A DNA stretch of 64,000 nucleotides from an uncultured Jannaschia sp. (GTDB taxonomy: Bacteria; Pseudomonadota; Alphaproteobacteria; Rhodobacterales; Rhodobacteraceae), in the NCBI RefSeq assembly GCF_947494055.1, contig NZ_CANLTR010000010.1, forward strand, positions 1 through 64,000, read 5' to 3'. Positions 37,052-46,315 of this stretch are shown here, one piece after another. Below the pieces are notes generated by a model, which was given only the letters and a program-made list of their open reading frames with translations, was not told the DNA's origin and ran no database searches. A program made the translations under genes and the position numbers. The stretch's first letter is position 1; each line of letters opens with the position of its first letter.

Positions 37052-39102
37052 GTCCGCACCTCCAGGATCAGAGTGAGCGAGGGATGGACGATCGCGCGCA
37101 TCTCCGGCAGCAGGACAGTCGTGGTGTCCATCTGATCAATGATGGCGGGACCCTCGATGACGTTGCCGGGCTTCAGCATGCCCCGATCGTAGGTCTCGGC
37201 AGTCACGAAACCGCTCGCTTCCGGCATCCAGACCTCGCGCGTGCCAGTGACGGCGACCGACGCGTCGGGCCCGGCGTCGTCCTGGGTCTCGAAGGTCGCC
37301 TTGGGAACGTGTCCGGAGGCTTCTACTCGTAGGGTTACGATCTGGATTGCCGCCTCGGGTGCAGTAAAGCCGAACCTTTGCGCATGCTCGTCCTCGAATC
37401 GAGATATCATGGTCTCAAGCGTGCCGACGGTCATCGGACCCTCGGGCAGGGTGACGGGCAATTCGTAGTTCTGGCCTTGGTAGCGCATGTCGACCGTACG
37501 GGTCAGCGCTCGCGCCTCCGTTGCGATCTTCTCCGTGGCAGACCAGTCAGCAGCCTGCCGGGCAAGTTCGTCGTAGCCTTCGGCGAGAAGAGGTAGTGCG
37601 GACTCGTCCAGTCGCAGTAGGCGGCTGACGGCGAAGTCGGCGCGCAGGTCGGTGAGCAGCAGCCCGGTTGCGCAAAGCGTGCCGGGAGTAAGCGGCACGA
37701 TGACCTTGTCCATGTCCAGTTCGCGTGCCAGGCGTGCGGCATGGAGCGGCCCCGCCCCGCCGAAGGCCATCAGCGCGTAATCGCGCGGATCGTGTCCTCG
37801 TTGTACCGAGATCACGCGGATCGCCTTGGCCATGTTCGCAGTCAGGACGCTGACGATGCCCTGTGCCGTCTCCATCGTAGACAGTCCCAGCCGATCGGCC
37901 AGCCTAGCGATGGCGGCCTCGGCTAGGTCACGGCGCAGCTTCATGCGTCCACCCAGGATCTCCCCGGGGTTCAACGTACCGAGGACGACATTGGCGTCGG
38001 TCACGGTCGGCTCCTCGTTGCCAAGACCGTAGCAGACCGGACCGGGGTCGGCGCCGGCCGAGCGCGGACCGACCTTCAGCAGACCCCCAGAATCTACCGC
38101 TGCGATCGAGCCGCCGCCGGCCCCTACGGTATGGATGTCGAGCATCGGCGCCTTGATCGGGTAGCCTTGTACATCGGCCTCACCGGTCAGGCTGCAGACA
38201 CCGTCCTTCAGAAGCGCCACGTCGGACGAGGTGCCGCCGACGTCGAAGGTGATGACATCGGGTATCCCGACCGACATGCCGATAGCCTGCGCCGCGACCA
38301 CGCCGGTAGAAGGACCTGAGAGAACCGTGCGGACCGGCAGGGCGGCGGCGGCAGCGAAGCCGATCACACCCCCATTCGACTGCGTGAGCTGCGGTGTCAC
38401 AGTAAGACCCAGCTCCGTCAGCCGATCCGAAAGGCGCCGAATGTAGCGCTGCATGACGGGACCCAGGTAGGCGTTGACGACCGTGGTCGAAAGCCGCTCG
38501 AACTCGCGGAACTCGGGTGCGACCTCATAGCTTGCGCAGATGAAGGCATCGGGCATTTCCTCGCTGGCAATGGCCCGGGCCCGAGTTTCGTGGGTTGTGT
38601 TGAGGAACCCGTAGAGGAAGCTGATAGCGAGGCTCTGTACCCCGTCGTCCTTAAGCTTGCGGATCGCCTCGCGGAAAGCACTCTCGTCGAAAGGCAACTC
38701 GACCGAGCCGTCCGAGCGCAACCGCTCGGGCACTTCACGGCGCAGATCGCGCGAGACTAATGGCTCGGGCTTGTCGGCCATCATGTCGTAGAGACTCGGA
38801 CGCTTCTGGCGCCCGATCTCCAACAGGTCGCGGAAACCATCGGTGACGATCAAGCCGGTGCGTGCCCCTCGCAGCTCGATCAGCGCATTGGTCGCAACAG
38901 TGGTGCCGTGCCCGAAGAACGACAGATCGGCCGCTATCGCACCGACCTGGGCCAAGCCTTGCTCGACACCTTCGGCAATACCGCGAGATGGGTCGTCAGG
39001 GGTCGATGGCACCTTCCAGATCCGCATCTCGCCTGTGTCCTCGCTGAACAGGCAGACATCCGTAAAGGTGCCACCCGAATCCACGCCGATCCTCCAACCC
39101 AT
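37048..39102 (-). CDS. hyuA: Hydantoinase A / oxoprolinase family subunit
   Basis: This 684-residue ATP-binding subunit starts at ATG 39102 with AGGAGGT 11 bases upstream; the longer frame upstream is a shadow of the oxidase gene. The ASKHA-fold phosphate-binding motifs are visible: MGWRIGVDSGGTFTDVCLFS at the start, FGHGTTVATNALIELRGART, VLSGPSTGVVAAQAIG, TFDVGGTSSDVALLKDG and MAFGGAGPLHAARLARELDM. It activates the ring amide with ATP and passes it to HyuB. It follows the FAD oxidoreductase gene with no more than two bases between them. Confidence 0.92.
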   Translation of the reverse strand: MGWRIGVDSGGTFTDVCLFSEDTGEMRIWKVPSTPDDPSRGIAEGVEQGLAQVGAIAADLSFFGHGTTVATNALIELRGARTGLIVTDGFRDLLEIGRQKRPSLYDMMADKPEPLVSRDLRREVPERLRSDGSVELPFDESAFREAIRKLKDDGVQSLAISFLYGFLNTTHETRARAIASEEMPDAFICASYEVAPEFREFERLSTTVVNAYLGPVMQRYIRRLSDRLTELGLTVTPQLTQSNGGVIGFAAAAALPVRTVLSGPSTGVVAAQAIGMSVGIPDVITFDVGGTSSDVALLKDGVCSLTGEADVQGYPIKAPMLDIHTVGAGGGSIAAVDSGGLLKVGPRSAGADPGPVCYGLGNEEPTVTDANVVLGTLNPGEILGGRMKLRRDLAEAAIARLADRLGLSTMETAQGIVSVLTANMAKAIRVISVQRGHDPRDYALMAFGGAGPLHAARLARELDMDKVIVPLTPGTLCATGLLLTDLRADFAVSRLLRLDESALPLLAEGYDELARQAADWSATEKIATEARALTRTVDMRYQGQNYELPVTLPEGPMTVGTLETMISRFEDEHAQRFGFTAPEAAIQIVTLRVEASGHVPKATFETQDDAGPDASVAVTGTREVWMPEASGFVTAETYDRGMLKPGNVIEGPAIIDQMDTTTVLLPEMRAIVHPSLTLILEVRT

Positions 39103-39104
39103 GG

Positions 39105-40475
39105 TCAGAGTACCTCCTGCTGCTGTTTGCTTTCTGTCGAGCGTTCGGATCGCGGGGGCTGGATGAACCGCGCCGGCGAGAATGGCGCCGGATCGACCAC
39201 CGGGCTCGATCCGCGCACTAGATCGGCCGCGAGGCGACCCGCGCCCGGGCCAATGCCGAAGCCGTGCCCCGAGAAGCCCGAGGCGACGAACAGGCCTGGC
39301 CGACCCGGCACTGGTCCAATCGCGGGGACTGCGTCGGGAGTCGCGTCGATAACGCCACCCCAAGCATGCGTCGCCCGCAAGCCGCTCGCGCCCGGAAAAG
39401 CCCGTGCGACCGCGCGCAGTGCGCCCTTTACGTAGGCGGGATCCGGGTCAGGATCGAGCATGCGTGCCCGCTCGAAGGGAGACGGCGCGTCGAACGCCCA
39501 GTCGGAGGGCTGTCGTAGCTCGTCCACCGACATCGATGTGACCCGCAGTTTCAACTCACGCCAAGTCTGCAGATAGGTCGGAAAGAAATCAGTGAAGAAC
39601 GCAAAGCTGTCGGGCGTGATCGGCGCGACGTTCGCGTTGCGGCGCGCTACAGTAAAACCGCCGTCCTGCCTGCGCCGCACGGCGAAGTCGCCACCGCCGA
39701 CGGGCATGTCCGGCAGGCCCTCTCCTTCGATCCGGGTGGCGGTACCGACGACACGCAGCTGCGGAAACCGGATGCCGTGCCGACGTAGGAACAGGCGGCT
39801 CCAGGCGCCGCCGGCGACGAGAACCACCGGACAACGTACTGTGCCGCGTTCCGTCACGACGCCACTGACCAGACCGGCCTGTGTCTCGATGCCACGCACA
39901 GCGCAGTCCTGTGCAATCATCGCGCCAGCCTCTACGGCGCCCCGAGCGATGGCCGGCGCGGCGCTGCCCGGCTCGGCGCGGCCGTCCTCGGGGGTATGCA
40001 GGGCTTCGTCTTGCTTCGGATCGAGCCCTGGCAGCAATTCTTGCAGCGCCGCGCCCGAAAGTCGGCGCATCAGAACGTCATGAGTTCGCCCCTCGTTCTC
40101 CCATCGATCGAAGGAGGCCCGATCACGTTTTGTCCGGGCCACATAGGTGATGCCCGTTTGCGTGAATCCAGTCTGGATTCCCCGCGCCTGGAAACTGCGC
40201 CAGATATCGAGTGCAGCCATGGTAAGCGGCATCTCGGCCGCATCCCGCCCCATCTGTCGCACCCAGCCCCAGTTGCGGCTCGACTGCTCGCCGCCGATGC
40301 GCCCCTTCTCGCAGAGCAACACGCGCAGCCCCGACGCCGCGAGGTCGAGCGCAGCACAAGATCCGACGATCCCGCCGCCGATGACGACCACGTCGACCGT
40401 CGCTGGCAGGATCGTGCCCGACGGAACGCTGTCGAGATAAGGAATGCCCCGGGAGCAGCCTGGAGGCAACGTCAC
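39105..40475 (-). CDS. FAD-dependent amino-acid/amine oxidoreductase (DAO family)
   Basis: This 456-residue enzyme starts most plausibly at GTG 40475, which overlaps the SDR stop (GTGA) and has GGAGG seven bases upstream; ATG 40496 is an alternative. The dinucleotide-binding start is VDVVVIGGGIVGSCAALDLA with LLCEKGRIGGEQSSRNWGWV. The C-terminus has THAWGGVIDATPDAVPAIGP and LFVASGFSGHGFGIGPGAGR, as in sarcosine/glycine oxidase-like proteins. It would oxidise a secondary amine or N-methyl amino acid to an imine. Its place between SDR and HyuA suggests it acts on the product of ring opening. Confidence 0.88.
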   Translation of the reverse strand: MTLPPGCSRGIPYLDSVPSGTILPATVDVVVIGGGIVGSCAALDLAASGLRVLLCEKGRIGGEQSSRNWGWVRQMGRDAAEMPLTMAALDIWRSFQARGIQTGFTQTGITYVARTKRDRASFDRWENEGRTHDVLMRRLSGAALQELLPGLDPKQDEALHTPEDGRAEPGSAAPAIARGAVEAGAMIAQDCAVRGIETQAGLVSGVVTERGTVRCPVVLVAGGAWSRLFLRRHGIRFPQLRVVGTATRIEGEGLPDMPVGGGDFAVRRRQDGGFTVARRNANVAPITPDSFAFFTDFFPTYLQTWRELKLRVTSMSVDELRQPSDWAFDAPSPFERARMLDPDPDPAYVKGALRAVARAFPGASGLRATHAWGGVIDATPDAVPAIGPVPGRPGLFVASGFSGHGFGIGPGAGRLAADLVRGSSPVVDPAPFSPARFIQPPRSERSTESKQQQEVL

Positions 40476-41182
40476 AGCATGTCCTCCAGCCGGCAATTTA
40501 CCAGGATCTCGGCGACGGCGGCGTTGTTTGGAAGCTCGATGTTGTTGCGGATCATGCGCGCGAGGGTTTCAGCCTGAATCATGTCTTCGGGGGCGACCTT
40601 GGACGTGTAGCTCGACATCTCGGTGCGCACGAAGGAAGGGCAGACGGCGGTACAGCGGATTCCCTTGTCCCAGGTTTCATGCCGCGTCGTGTGCGTCAGG
40701 CCCATCACCGCAAACTTAGTCATGTTGTAGCCGACAAACCCGTTGCGCACGCGCTTGCCCGATAAAGACGCGATGTTGACGATGCGGCCCTCCCCGGCCT
40801 GTTCGAGATGCGGGACGGCCAAGCGCGTCAGCCGCAGGGGGGCCTTGCAATTGATCGCCCAGAGCCGGTCGAGCGCCTCGTCGTTGTCATCCATAAGGTG
40901 CACGAACTCGCCCGACCCGGCGTTGTTTACCAAGGCGTCGATGCGCCCGAACCGGCTTGCCGTGGCCTGCACCCAGGTCGAAGCTGTCTCCGGCACAACG
41001 GCGTCGAAAGTTGCATGCAGGCAGGTGTCGCTCTCTGGCGCGACGGCATCGGCAAGCCCGCCGGGATCGCGCACGCCCAGACTGACGCGCCAGCCGTTCG
41101 TCAACATCTCCCGGGCGATCGCTGCGCCGATTCCACGGTTCGCCCCCGAGATCATTGCGACCCGTCCTTCCGTCTTGCCCAT
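40472..41182 (-). CDS. Short-chain dehydrogenase/reductase
   Basis: This 236-residue Rossmann-fold oxidoreductase starts at ATG 41182 (GGAG six bases upstream); ATG 41194 is a possible alternative. NAD(P) binding is at MISGANRGIGAAIARE. The catalytic set is present: NNAG, Ser in NIASLSGKRV, and Tyr-x3-Lys in GYNMTKFAV. It is the first gene of the minus-strand operon SDR, FAD oxidoreductase, HyuA, HyuB, RidA, all within four-base overlaps or short gaps. It would act on an alcohol or carbonyl of the imported substrate or its product. Confidence 0.9.
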   Translation of the reverse strand: MGKTEGRVAMISGANRGIGAAIAREMLTNGWRVSLGVRDPGGLADAVAPESDTCLHATFDAVVPETASTWVQATASRFGRIDALVNNAGSGEFVHLMDDNDEALDRLWAINCKAPLRLTRLAVPHLEQAGEGRIVNIASLSGKRVRNGFVGYNMTKFAVMGLTHTTRHETWDKGIRCTAVCPSFVRTEMSSYTSKVAPEDMIQAETLARMIRNNIELPNNAAVAEILVNCRLEDML

Positions 41183-41223
41183 GTCGGTCTCCATCGCTGC
41201 ACTGTAAGCAAGACTGAAGTGTA

Positions 41224-41345
41224 ATGATAGAAATTGGAAGAGGTTCTGTCCGAATTTCGTCCCTATACAACTATCATGCTTAAGTATTGAGCACAAACAT
41301 GCAAACTACCGCCTTTTTCGTTGTGGGATGGCCGTAATACGATAG
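41224..41345. promoter_or_regulatory. Divergent promoter region with three CTATCRT motifs
   Basis: Between the SDR operon and the TRAP operon the motif CTATCAT/CTATCGT occurs three times: 41224-41230 (minus), 41271-41277 (plus, within AACTATCAT) and 41339-41345 (minus, within AACTATCGT). The two minus copies share a following TTAC. A TTGACA at 41361-41366 could be a -35 for the TRAP genes. Repeats like these are plausible operators for the DeoR regulator encoded at the end of the TRAP operon. Confidence 0.45.
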
Positions 41346-41449
41346 TTTATTAAAAATCCTTTGACAGAGGCGCTCATAGGATGGCTCAATTGACGCATCA
41401 TGTTACTGCATATCGCGGCAACACACCAAAAAGCAGCAGGGAGTTGCAA

Positions 41450-42466
41450 ATGCATTCTGGCCAATCTCTCACCCGCATCACCGCGATTGGAGCGATCTTC
41501 GCCATCATGGGAGGCGCAGCCAATGCGCAGGTCCGTTGGGATCTTGCCGACGAGTACGGCGCAGACGCCCTGACGGGCAAAGCTGTCACGAATTTCGTGT
41601 CACTTGTCGAGGAGCGTCTCGGAGACGAGCTGGAGATCTCCTACCAAGCCGGCGGCGCACTCGGCTACAACTCGGCAGACCACTTCGATGCGGTGCAGGA
41701 CGGCGCGGTTCCATCGGCCGTGACACTGCTGACGCAGCTCGGCGGAATCGACCCGATCTTCAACCTCTCATCGTTGCCATTCATCGCGCAGACGCCGGAC
41801 GACGCTTATCTGCTCTGGAAAGCCGCGCGCCCTGCATATGAGGAAGCGTTTGAGCAGAACGGCATGAAGCTGCTCTGGGCTATGCCGAACCCGCCCTCGG
41901 GCATCAACGCGCCCCAGCCGATCACATCGGACGAGGCTCTGGCCGGCCTGCGCATCCGAACTTACGATGTCAACGGCACCCAGACAATGATCAACGCGGG
42001 CGCAGCGCCGCTGCAGGTTGCATGGTCGGACCTGATCCCGCAACTCTCGACAGGCGGCATCGACGCCGTTTTGACTTCGGCCGACGGCGCCCGGCAACTC
42101 AGTCTGTGGGACTACGTCTCCGATTTCACTGAACTGAACTACGCGATGGGCCTGTTTGTCATGCATGTGAACCAGGATTCCTGGGATCAGCTGTCGGATG
42201 AAGCGCAGACCACACTCACGGAAATGATTCCCGAAATCGACGAAGCAAATTGGGAGCTTATGGAAGCATCGATCCAGGAATCCTACGACATCATGGAAGA
42301 GAACGGCATGATCGTCACGCTCGACGATGCCGTTCCCCAAGAGGTCTTCGACATGCTTCAGGAAGCGGGCGCTCCTGTGCGCGAAGAGTGGTTGGCTGCG
42401 ACCGGCGAAACCGGGGAGCAGGTTCTCTCGCGCTATGAAGACCTGCGATCGGAAAGCAGCGATTGA
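41450..42466 (+). CDS. TRAP transporter substrate-binding protein (DctP family)
   Basis: This 338-residue periplasmic protein starts at ATG 41450 with AGGGAG upstream. The signal peptide (LTRITAIGAIFAIMGGAANA) is clear. The mature part shows TRAP binding-protein features: DALTGKAVTNFVSLVEERLG, QDGAVPSAVTLLTQLGG, LAGLRIRTYDVNGTQTMINA, and LQVAWSDLIPQLSTGGIDAV, which contains the position of the carboxylate-binding arginine (RIRTYD). It delivers substrate to the DctQ/DctM membrane pair encoded next. The ligand is probably an organic acid-like compound destined for the divergent hydantoinase pathway. Confidence 0.9.
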   Translation: MHSGQSLTRITAIGAIFAIMGGAANAQVRWDLADEYGADALTGKAVTNFVSLVEERLGDELEISYQAGGALGYNSADHFDAVQDGAVPSAVTLLTQLGGIDPIFNLSSLPFIAQTPDDAYLLWKAARPAYEEAFEQNGMKLLWAMPNPPSGINAPQPITSDEALAGLRIRTYDVNGTQTMINAGAAPLQVAWSDLIPQLSTGGIDAVLTSADGARQLSLWDYVSDFTELNYAMGLFVMHVNQDSWDQLSDEAQTTLTEMIPEIDEANWELMEASIQESYDIMEENGMIVTLDDAVPQEVFDMLQEAGAPVREEWLAATGETGEQVLSRYEDLRSESSD

Positions 42467-43026
42467 TGAGCGAGGTCACCCAGATGACCGATCGTCGGGG
42501 AGCAGCCGTCCGGGTGATCGACACGATCGCCCGGACCTCGACCCTGCTGAACCGGCTCGCCGCCGGGATCGCGGCCTGCCTGCTGGTACTTATGACCCTG
42601 CACATCCTGCTCGAGATCGGGATGCGCTTCTTTGACCGCTCGACCTTCATGGCCGATGCCTTGGTCGGCTACGGAGTCGCAGCAATCACGTTCCTCGCCC
42701 TCGCCTGGGCGCTGGAAGAGGGTTCGATGATACGCGTCAGTGTCCTGACGCAAACCTTGCCGCCCCAAGCGGCCCTCGCAGCCGATCATTTTGCATCGCT
42801 CGCTACCCTTACGCTGACGTTGTTCCTCGCCAGTCATCAATGGCAATCCGTCGCCAAGCTCTGGGCCCGCGGATCGACAAGCCAGCACTACCTGCCGATA
42901 CCACTCTGGATCCCCGAAGCTATCTTCCTCGCCGGTCTGGTGCTCCTCGCACTGCAACTCGTCGCGCGCATCCTTAAGCGCCTGTCAGGTCAAGGCGGCC
43001 CCGACGATTCCTCGCTCCGCTTGTAA
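42466..43026 (+). CDS. TRAP transporter small membrane subunit (DctQ family)
   Basis: This 186-residue four-span protein starts at ATG 42466, sharing one base with the DctP stop (TGATG). It has the DctQ pattern of an N-terminal span (AGIAACLLVLMTLHILLEIG) followed by MRFFDRSTFMADALVGYGVA, a conserved amphipathic part (ALEEGSMIRVSVL) and two C-terminal spans. DctQ sequences diverge, but size, topology and gene order make the call firm. The DctM gene follows after 13 bases. Confidence 0.9.
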   Translation: MSEVTQMTDRRGAAVRVIDTIARTSTLLNRLAAGIAACLLVLMTLHILLEIGMRFFDRSTFMADALVGYGVAAITFLALAWALEEGSMIRVSVLTQTLPPQAALAADHFASLATLTLTLFLASHQWQSVAKLWARGSTSQHYLPIPLWIPEAIFLAGLVLLALQLVARILKRLSGQGGPDDSSLRL

Positions 43027-43039
43027 GGATAGAACGCCT

Positions 43040-44344
43040 ATGGCCGCGATCGTTCCCTCCCTCGTCCTTTTTGGGCTCATGGTCCTGTTCCTCGGCCTCG
43101 GCACCTGGATCTTCGCCGGCCTCATACTTGTCGGCGCAAGTTCGCTCTGGTTCGCGCTGGATTTTCCATGGGTTCGCATCGGTTCCATCGCGACGCGGGT
43201 CATCTCGTCCTCAGCGGTCTCGTGGGAGCTGGCCGCCATCCCCGTCTTCATATGGATGGGCGACATCATCTTCCGCACCGATATCAGCCAGAGGCTTTTT
43301 CGCGGCCTGTCGCCGCTTGTCTCGCGCGTGCCGGGAGGGCTGCTGCATACCAATATCCTGGGCTGCACTGTCTTCGCGGCGATCAGCGGGTCGAGCACTG
43401 CGACCACCGCCACGGTCGGACGCATCACCATCCCCCAGCTCCAGTCCCGCGGCTACGACATGGGCCTCGCCGCCGGTTCGCTTGCCGGGGCGGGCAGCTT
43501 CGGTCTTTTGATTCCGCCTTCGATCGCGATGATTGTCTACGGGGTACTCGCCAACGTCTCGATCGCAGACCTGTTCGCTGCAGGCATTTTGCCGGGCTTG
43601 ATGATGGGTTTGCTCTATTCAGGGTATATTGCCCTGCGCGCGACAATCGATCCGACCCGAGCCCCGCGCCAAGCCGAGAAGAGCGGTTTTCGGGAAATCC
43701 TGAAAGGGCTACGCGACCTGTTCCCGATCTTCGCGCTGATGTTCGTCGTGCTTGGCTCGATCTATTCCGGTCTCGCGACCCCGTCCGAAGCGGCTGCGGT
43801 CGGCGTTCTCGGCGCGGTCGTCATCACCGTCATTACCGGGCAATTCTCGCTGGCGATGATGCAGGAGAGCTTGATGTCCTCGATCCGCGTATCGGCAATG
43901 ATCCTGATCCTGATCGCGGCTTCAGCCTTCCTGTCTTCGGCCATCGCCTACATGCAGATCCCGGCGCAGATTACGGACGGTATCTCTGCGCTGTCGCTGC
44001 CGCCTTGGGGCGTTTTGGTGATCCTCGCGGTGCTCTACATCGTACTCGGCATGTTCCTCGATGGCACCTCGATGACGGTAATGACGGTGCCGATCGCGGT
44101 GCCCTTGATCGTGCAGGCGGGCTACGATCCTCTCTGGTTCGGCGTCTACCTCGTCGTGATGATCGAGATGAGCGCCCTGACCCCACCCGTCGGATTAAAT
44201 CTCTACATTCTGCAAGGGCTGACCGGCGCGAGTATGGGCACGACGGTTCGGCAGGCCGCACCGTTCTTTGGCCTCCTTCTTATCGGCACCGTGCTACTGG
44301 CAATCTTCCCCTCGATCGCGTTGTTCTTACCCAGTCTGTTGTGA
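43040..44344 (+). CDS. TRAP transporter large membrane subunit (DctM family)
   Basis: This 434-residue protein with about 12 spans is the ion-coupled channel of the TRAP importer. Family marks include AAISGSSTATTATVGRITIP, AGAGSFGLLIPPSIAMIVYG, VLATPSEAAAVGVLGAV-like LATPSEAAAVGVLGAVVI, LGMFLDGTSMTVMTVPIAVP and MIEMSALTPPVGLNLYILQG. The start at 43040 follows the DctQ stop closely. Its TGA overlaps a possible GTG of the regulator gene, so the regulator is part of the same operon. Confidence 0.93.
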   Translation: MAAIVPSLVLFGLMVLFLGLGTWIFAGLILVGASSLWFALDFPWVRIGSIATRVISSSAVSWELAAIPVFIWMGDIIFRTDISQRLFRGLSPLVSRVPGGLLHTNILGCTVFAAISGSSTATTATVGRITIPQLQSRGYDMGLAAGSLAGAGSFGLLIPPSIAMIVYGVLANVSIADLFAAGILPGLMMGLLYSGYIALRATIDPTRAPRQAEKSGFREILKGLRDLFPIFALMFVVLGSIYSGLATPSEAAAVGVLGAVVITVITGQFSLAMMQESLMSSIRVSAMILILIAASAFLSSAIAYMQIPAQITDGISALSLPPWGVLVILAVLYIVLGMFLDGTSMTVMTVPIAVPLIVQAGYDPLWFGVYLVVMIEMSALTPPVGLNLYILQGLTGASMGTTVRQAAPFFGLLLIGTVLLAIFPSIALFLPSLL

Positions 44345-44367
44345 TCACTCGCGGAAGGGGGAAGTCT

Positions 44368-45180
44368 TTGTCGGACGAGCGCGAAAGCGACCTGCTGCCG
44401 GCGGAACGGCGCGATCATCTCATCGCCTGGTTTCGGGAGAACGCGGCCGCCTCCAGCCAGGAACTGGCCCGGCGGTTCAATACCTCCATCTCGACGATCC
44501 GGCGCGATCTCGACCGGCTGGCCGCCGAAGGGATCGTGCGGCGTACCCATGGTGGCGCGGTTCGCGTGCGCAATCGCGCCACCGACGAGATGAGTACCGA
44601 CGTTGCCCGGCGTACTGCGGTCGAGGAGCGGGCTGCCATCGTTTCAGCGGCGATGGCACTCATCTCAAACGAGGACAGCATCCTGATCGACACCGGTGCC
44701 ACGCCCCATGCGATGGCGACCGAGATTGCTCAGTCCGACCTGTCGCTGACGGTCGTGACCAACGATCTGTTCGTTGCTTCGACGCTTTCCTACAAGCCGG
44801 GCATCCGGCTGATCGTTCCTGGCGGATCGGTGCGGTTCGGTTCCTACACATTGACGGGCGAACCGGGTTCCGCCTTTCTATCAGGCCTTTACTGCGATCG
44901 GTACTTCATGGCGCCCCACGCGATCGATCTGTCCGTAATATCGGACACCACGCTCGAAGTCGCCCAGTTGCGGGCCAAGATGATGTCCGCCGCGCGCGAA
45001 ACCATATGCTTGGCGGATAGTAGTCGCCTTTCTGCACGCGCGCTCTACCGGATCGCCTCCATCGATCAGGTTTCGCAGGTCATCACCGACGACAACCTCT
45101 CTGCAGACGAGCGTGACCGGTTCGAGCAGGCCGGGATCAAACTTACCGTCGCAGAGACCTCCCGAACCCCTGACCCGTAA
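44368..45180 (+). CDS. DeoR-family transcriptional regulator
   Basis: This 270-residue regulator probably starts at TTG 44368, which has an AGGGGGA ribosome site; GTG 44341, overlapping the DctM stop, is the alternative. The N-terminal helix-turn-helix is classical DeoR (ERRDHLIAWFRENAAASSQE, then SISTIRRDLDRLAAEGIVRR, THGGAVRV). The sensor domain follows with DSILIDTGATPHAMATEIA, LTVVTNDLFVASTL and the sugar-phosphate-isomerase-like LIVPGGSVRFGSYTLTG. These regulators usually respond to phosphorylated intermediates. It likely controls the TRAP operon and the divergent SDR-Hyu operon. Confidence 0.9.
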   Translation: MSDERESDLLPAERRDHLIAWFRENAAASSQELARRFNTSISTIRRDLDRLAAEGIVRRTHGGAVRVRNRATDEMSTDVARRTAVEERAAIVSAAMALISNEDSILIDTGATPHAMATEIAQSDLSLTVVTNDLFVASTLSYKPGIRLIVPGGSVRFGSYTLTGEPGSAFLSGLYCDRYFMAPHAIDLSVISDTTLEVAQLRAKMMSAARETICLADSSRLSARALYRIASIDQVSQVITDDNLSADERDRFEQAGIKLTVAETSRTPDP

Positions 45181-45275
45181 TTCTGTCCTCAGGATGGAAT
45201 AACATCAGATATGTGGAGACTGTGGCACGGCCTGATCTCGCTCTGCCTGACCTTCCGAACGTATCAACTTCCTGG

Positions 45276-45899
45276 TCACGACCCTGTTTGTTGATGACGA
45301 CGAAGCTCGCTGCCGACACGCCGGAGCAGCCGATCGGCGACAAGCTCCGAGACGTAGCCGATCACCGCACCGGTCAGCACGTCGCTCGGGTGATGCGATT
45401 GCCGGGGGATCTGGATGCCACCCACGAGCAGGACGCCGACGGTCAGGGGAAGGCTGGCGGCGGGGTATTGCCGTGCGACGGCCCGGGCCACCGCGAGGGC
45501 GCCGGCCGTGTGACCGGACGGGAACGACCGGTCCTCTCCGTCATCGCTCTCCCCCGGCGCGAACTCGTGCCGGCCGTCTTCGGCGACCTTGAACGGACGG
45601 CTCCGGTCCACCGAGTTCTTGAGGATCGTCTTCACGCCCGTCGCGAGCGCATGCGCGAGGATCATCCGCAGTCCTGCGCGTGCCTGACGCGGATCGTTTC
45701 GCAACAGACCGGCGCCGAGCGTCGCGATACAGATCGTCACGAGCGGGGGCTGGTCCGCGAGTTCGGCAAAGGCACCGATCGTCCGGACCGCGGGGTAGTC
45801 CTCGTAGTCGGACGCCGCTTCCGCAACTGCGAGGTCCGCCCGACCCAACCAGCCCAGCTCCGCCGCCTGCGCCCGGCGGAAATTGTCACGATCGGTCAT
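45276..45899 (-). CDS. PAP2-family phosphatase
   Basis: This 207-residue membrane-associated phosphatase starts at ATG 45899 (MTDRDNFRRAQAAELGWLGR). The three PAP2 active-site motifs are present: KTILKNSVDRSRPF (K-x6-RP), SFPSGHTAGALAVARAV (PSGH) and QSHHPSDVLTGAVIGYV, where the third motif has His in place of the usual Ser-Arg arrangement but keeps H-x3-D. Hydrophobic segments flank each motif. It would dephosphorylate lipid phosphates such as phosphatidic acid or undecaprenyl pyrophosphate. It stands alone and converges with the DeoR gene. Confidence 0.85.
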   Translation of the reverse strand: MTDRDNFRRAQAAELGWLGRADLAVAEAASDYEDYPAVRTIGAFAELADQPPLVTICIATLGAGLLRNDPRQARAGLRMILAHALATGVKTILKNSVDRSRPFKVAEDGRHEFAPGESDDGEDRSFPSGHTAGALAVARAVARQYPAASLPLTVGVLLVGGIQIPRQSHHPSDVLTGAVIGYVSELVADRLLRRVGSELRRHQQTGS

Positions 45900-46315
45900 G
45901 CGGCGTCTCCTCCGGTATAGCAACGCTGAGCCGAGCCGAATGGGTCCGCGCTCCCCTCGAGGATTCCTTCTCCGTGACCGCAACGTTGCTCCCTGATGGT
46001 TTCAGGAACGATACCTCACTAGATTCGTTCGAGAGCGCAAATGAGATCAGACGACTCCGCGGCCCTCTACGCGCGCGCATCTGCGAAGATCGAAGGGAGC
46101 TTCGCTTCGACGTCAGACAGAGCTTGGCTTGCGGGGAGGGGTCTAAACGGCCTCCCGTGAGCAACGGGTATGACGTTTCTATATCTTCGCCACGCAACGT
46201 ATCCGTTCGGGTTCGACCATGTGTCACCGTGACCTTCGCTACGACGCGGCTGTCCCCGCCGTACCCTTCGCGGAACTTGCATGCGGGATCGAGCGCACTC
46301 GAATTGCCTGTGCTG
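45900..46315. other. Gene-free stretch
   Basis: No frame here is convincing on either strand. It contains the promoter side of the PAP2 gene and the far side of the rarD fragment. The lack of coding signal and the gene debris that follows suggest decayed DNA. Confidence 0.4.
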
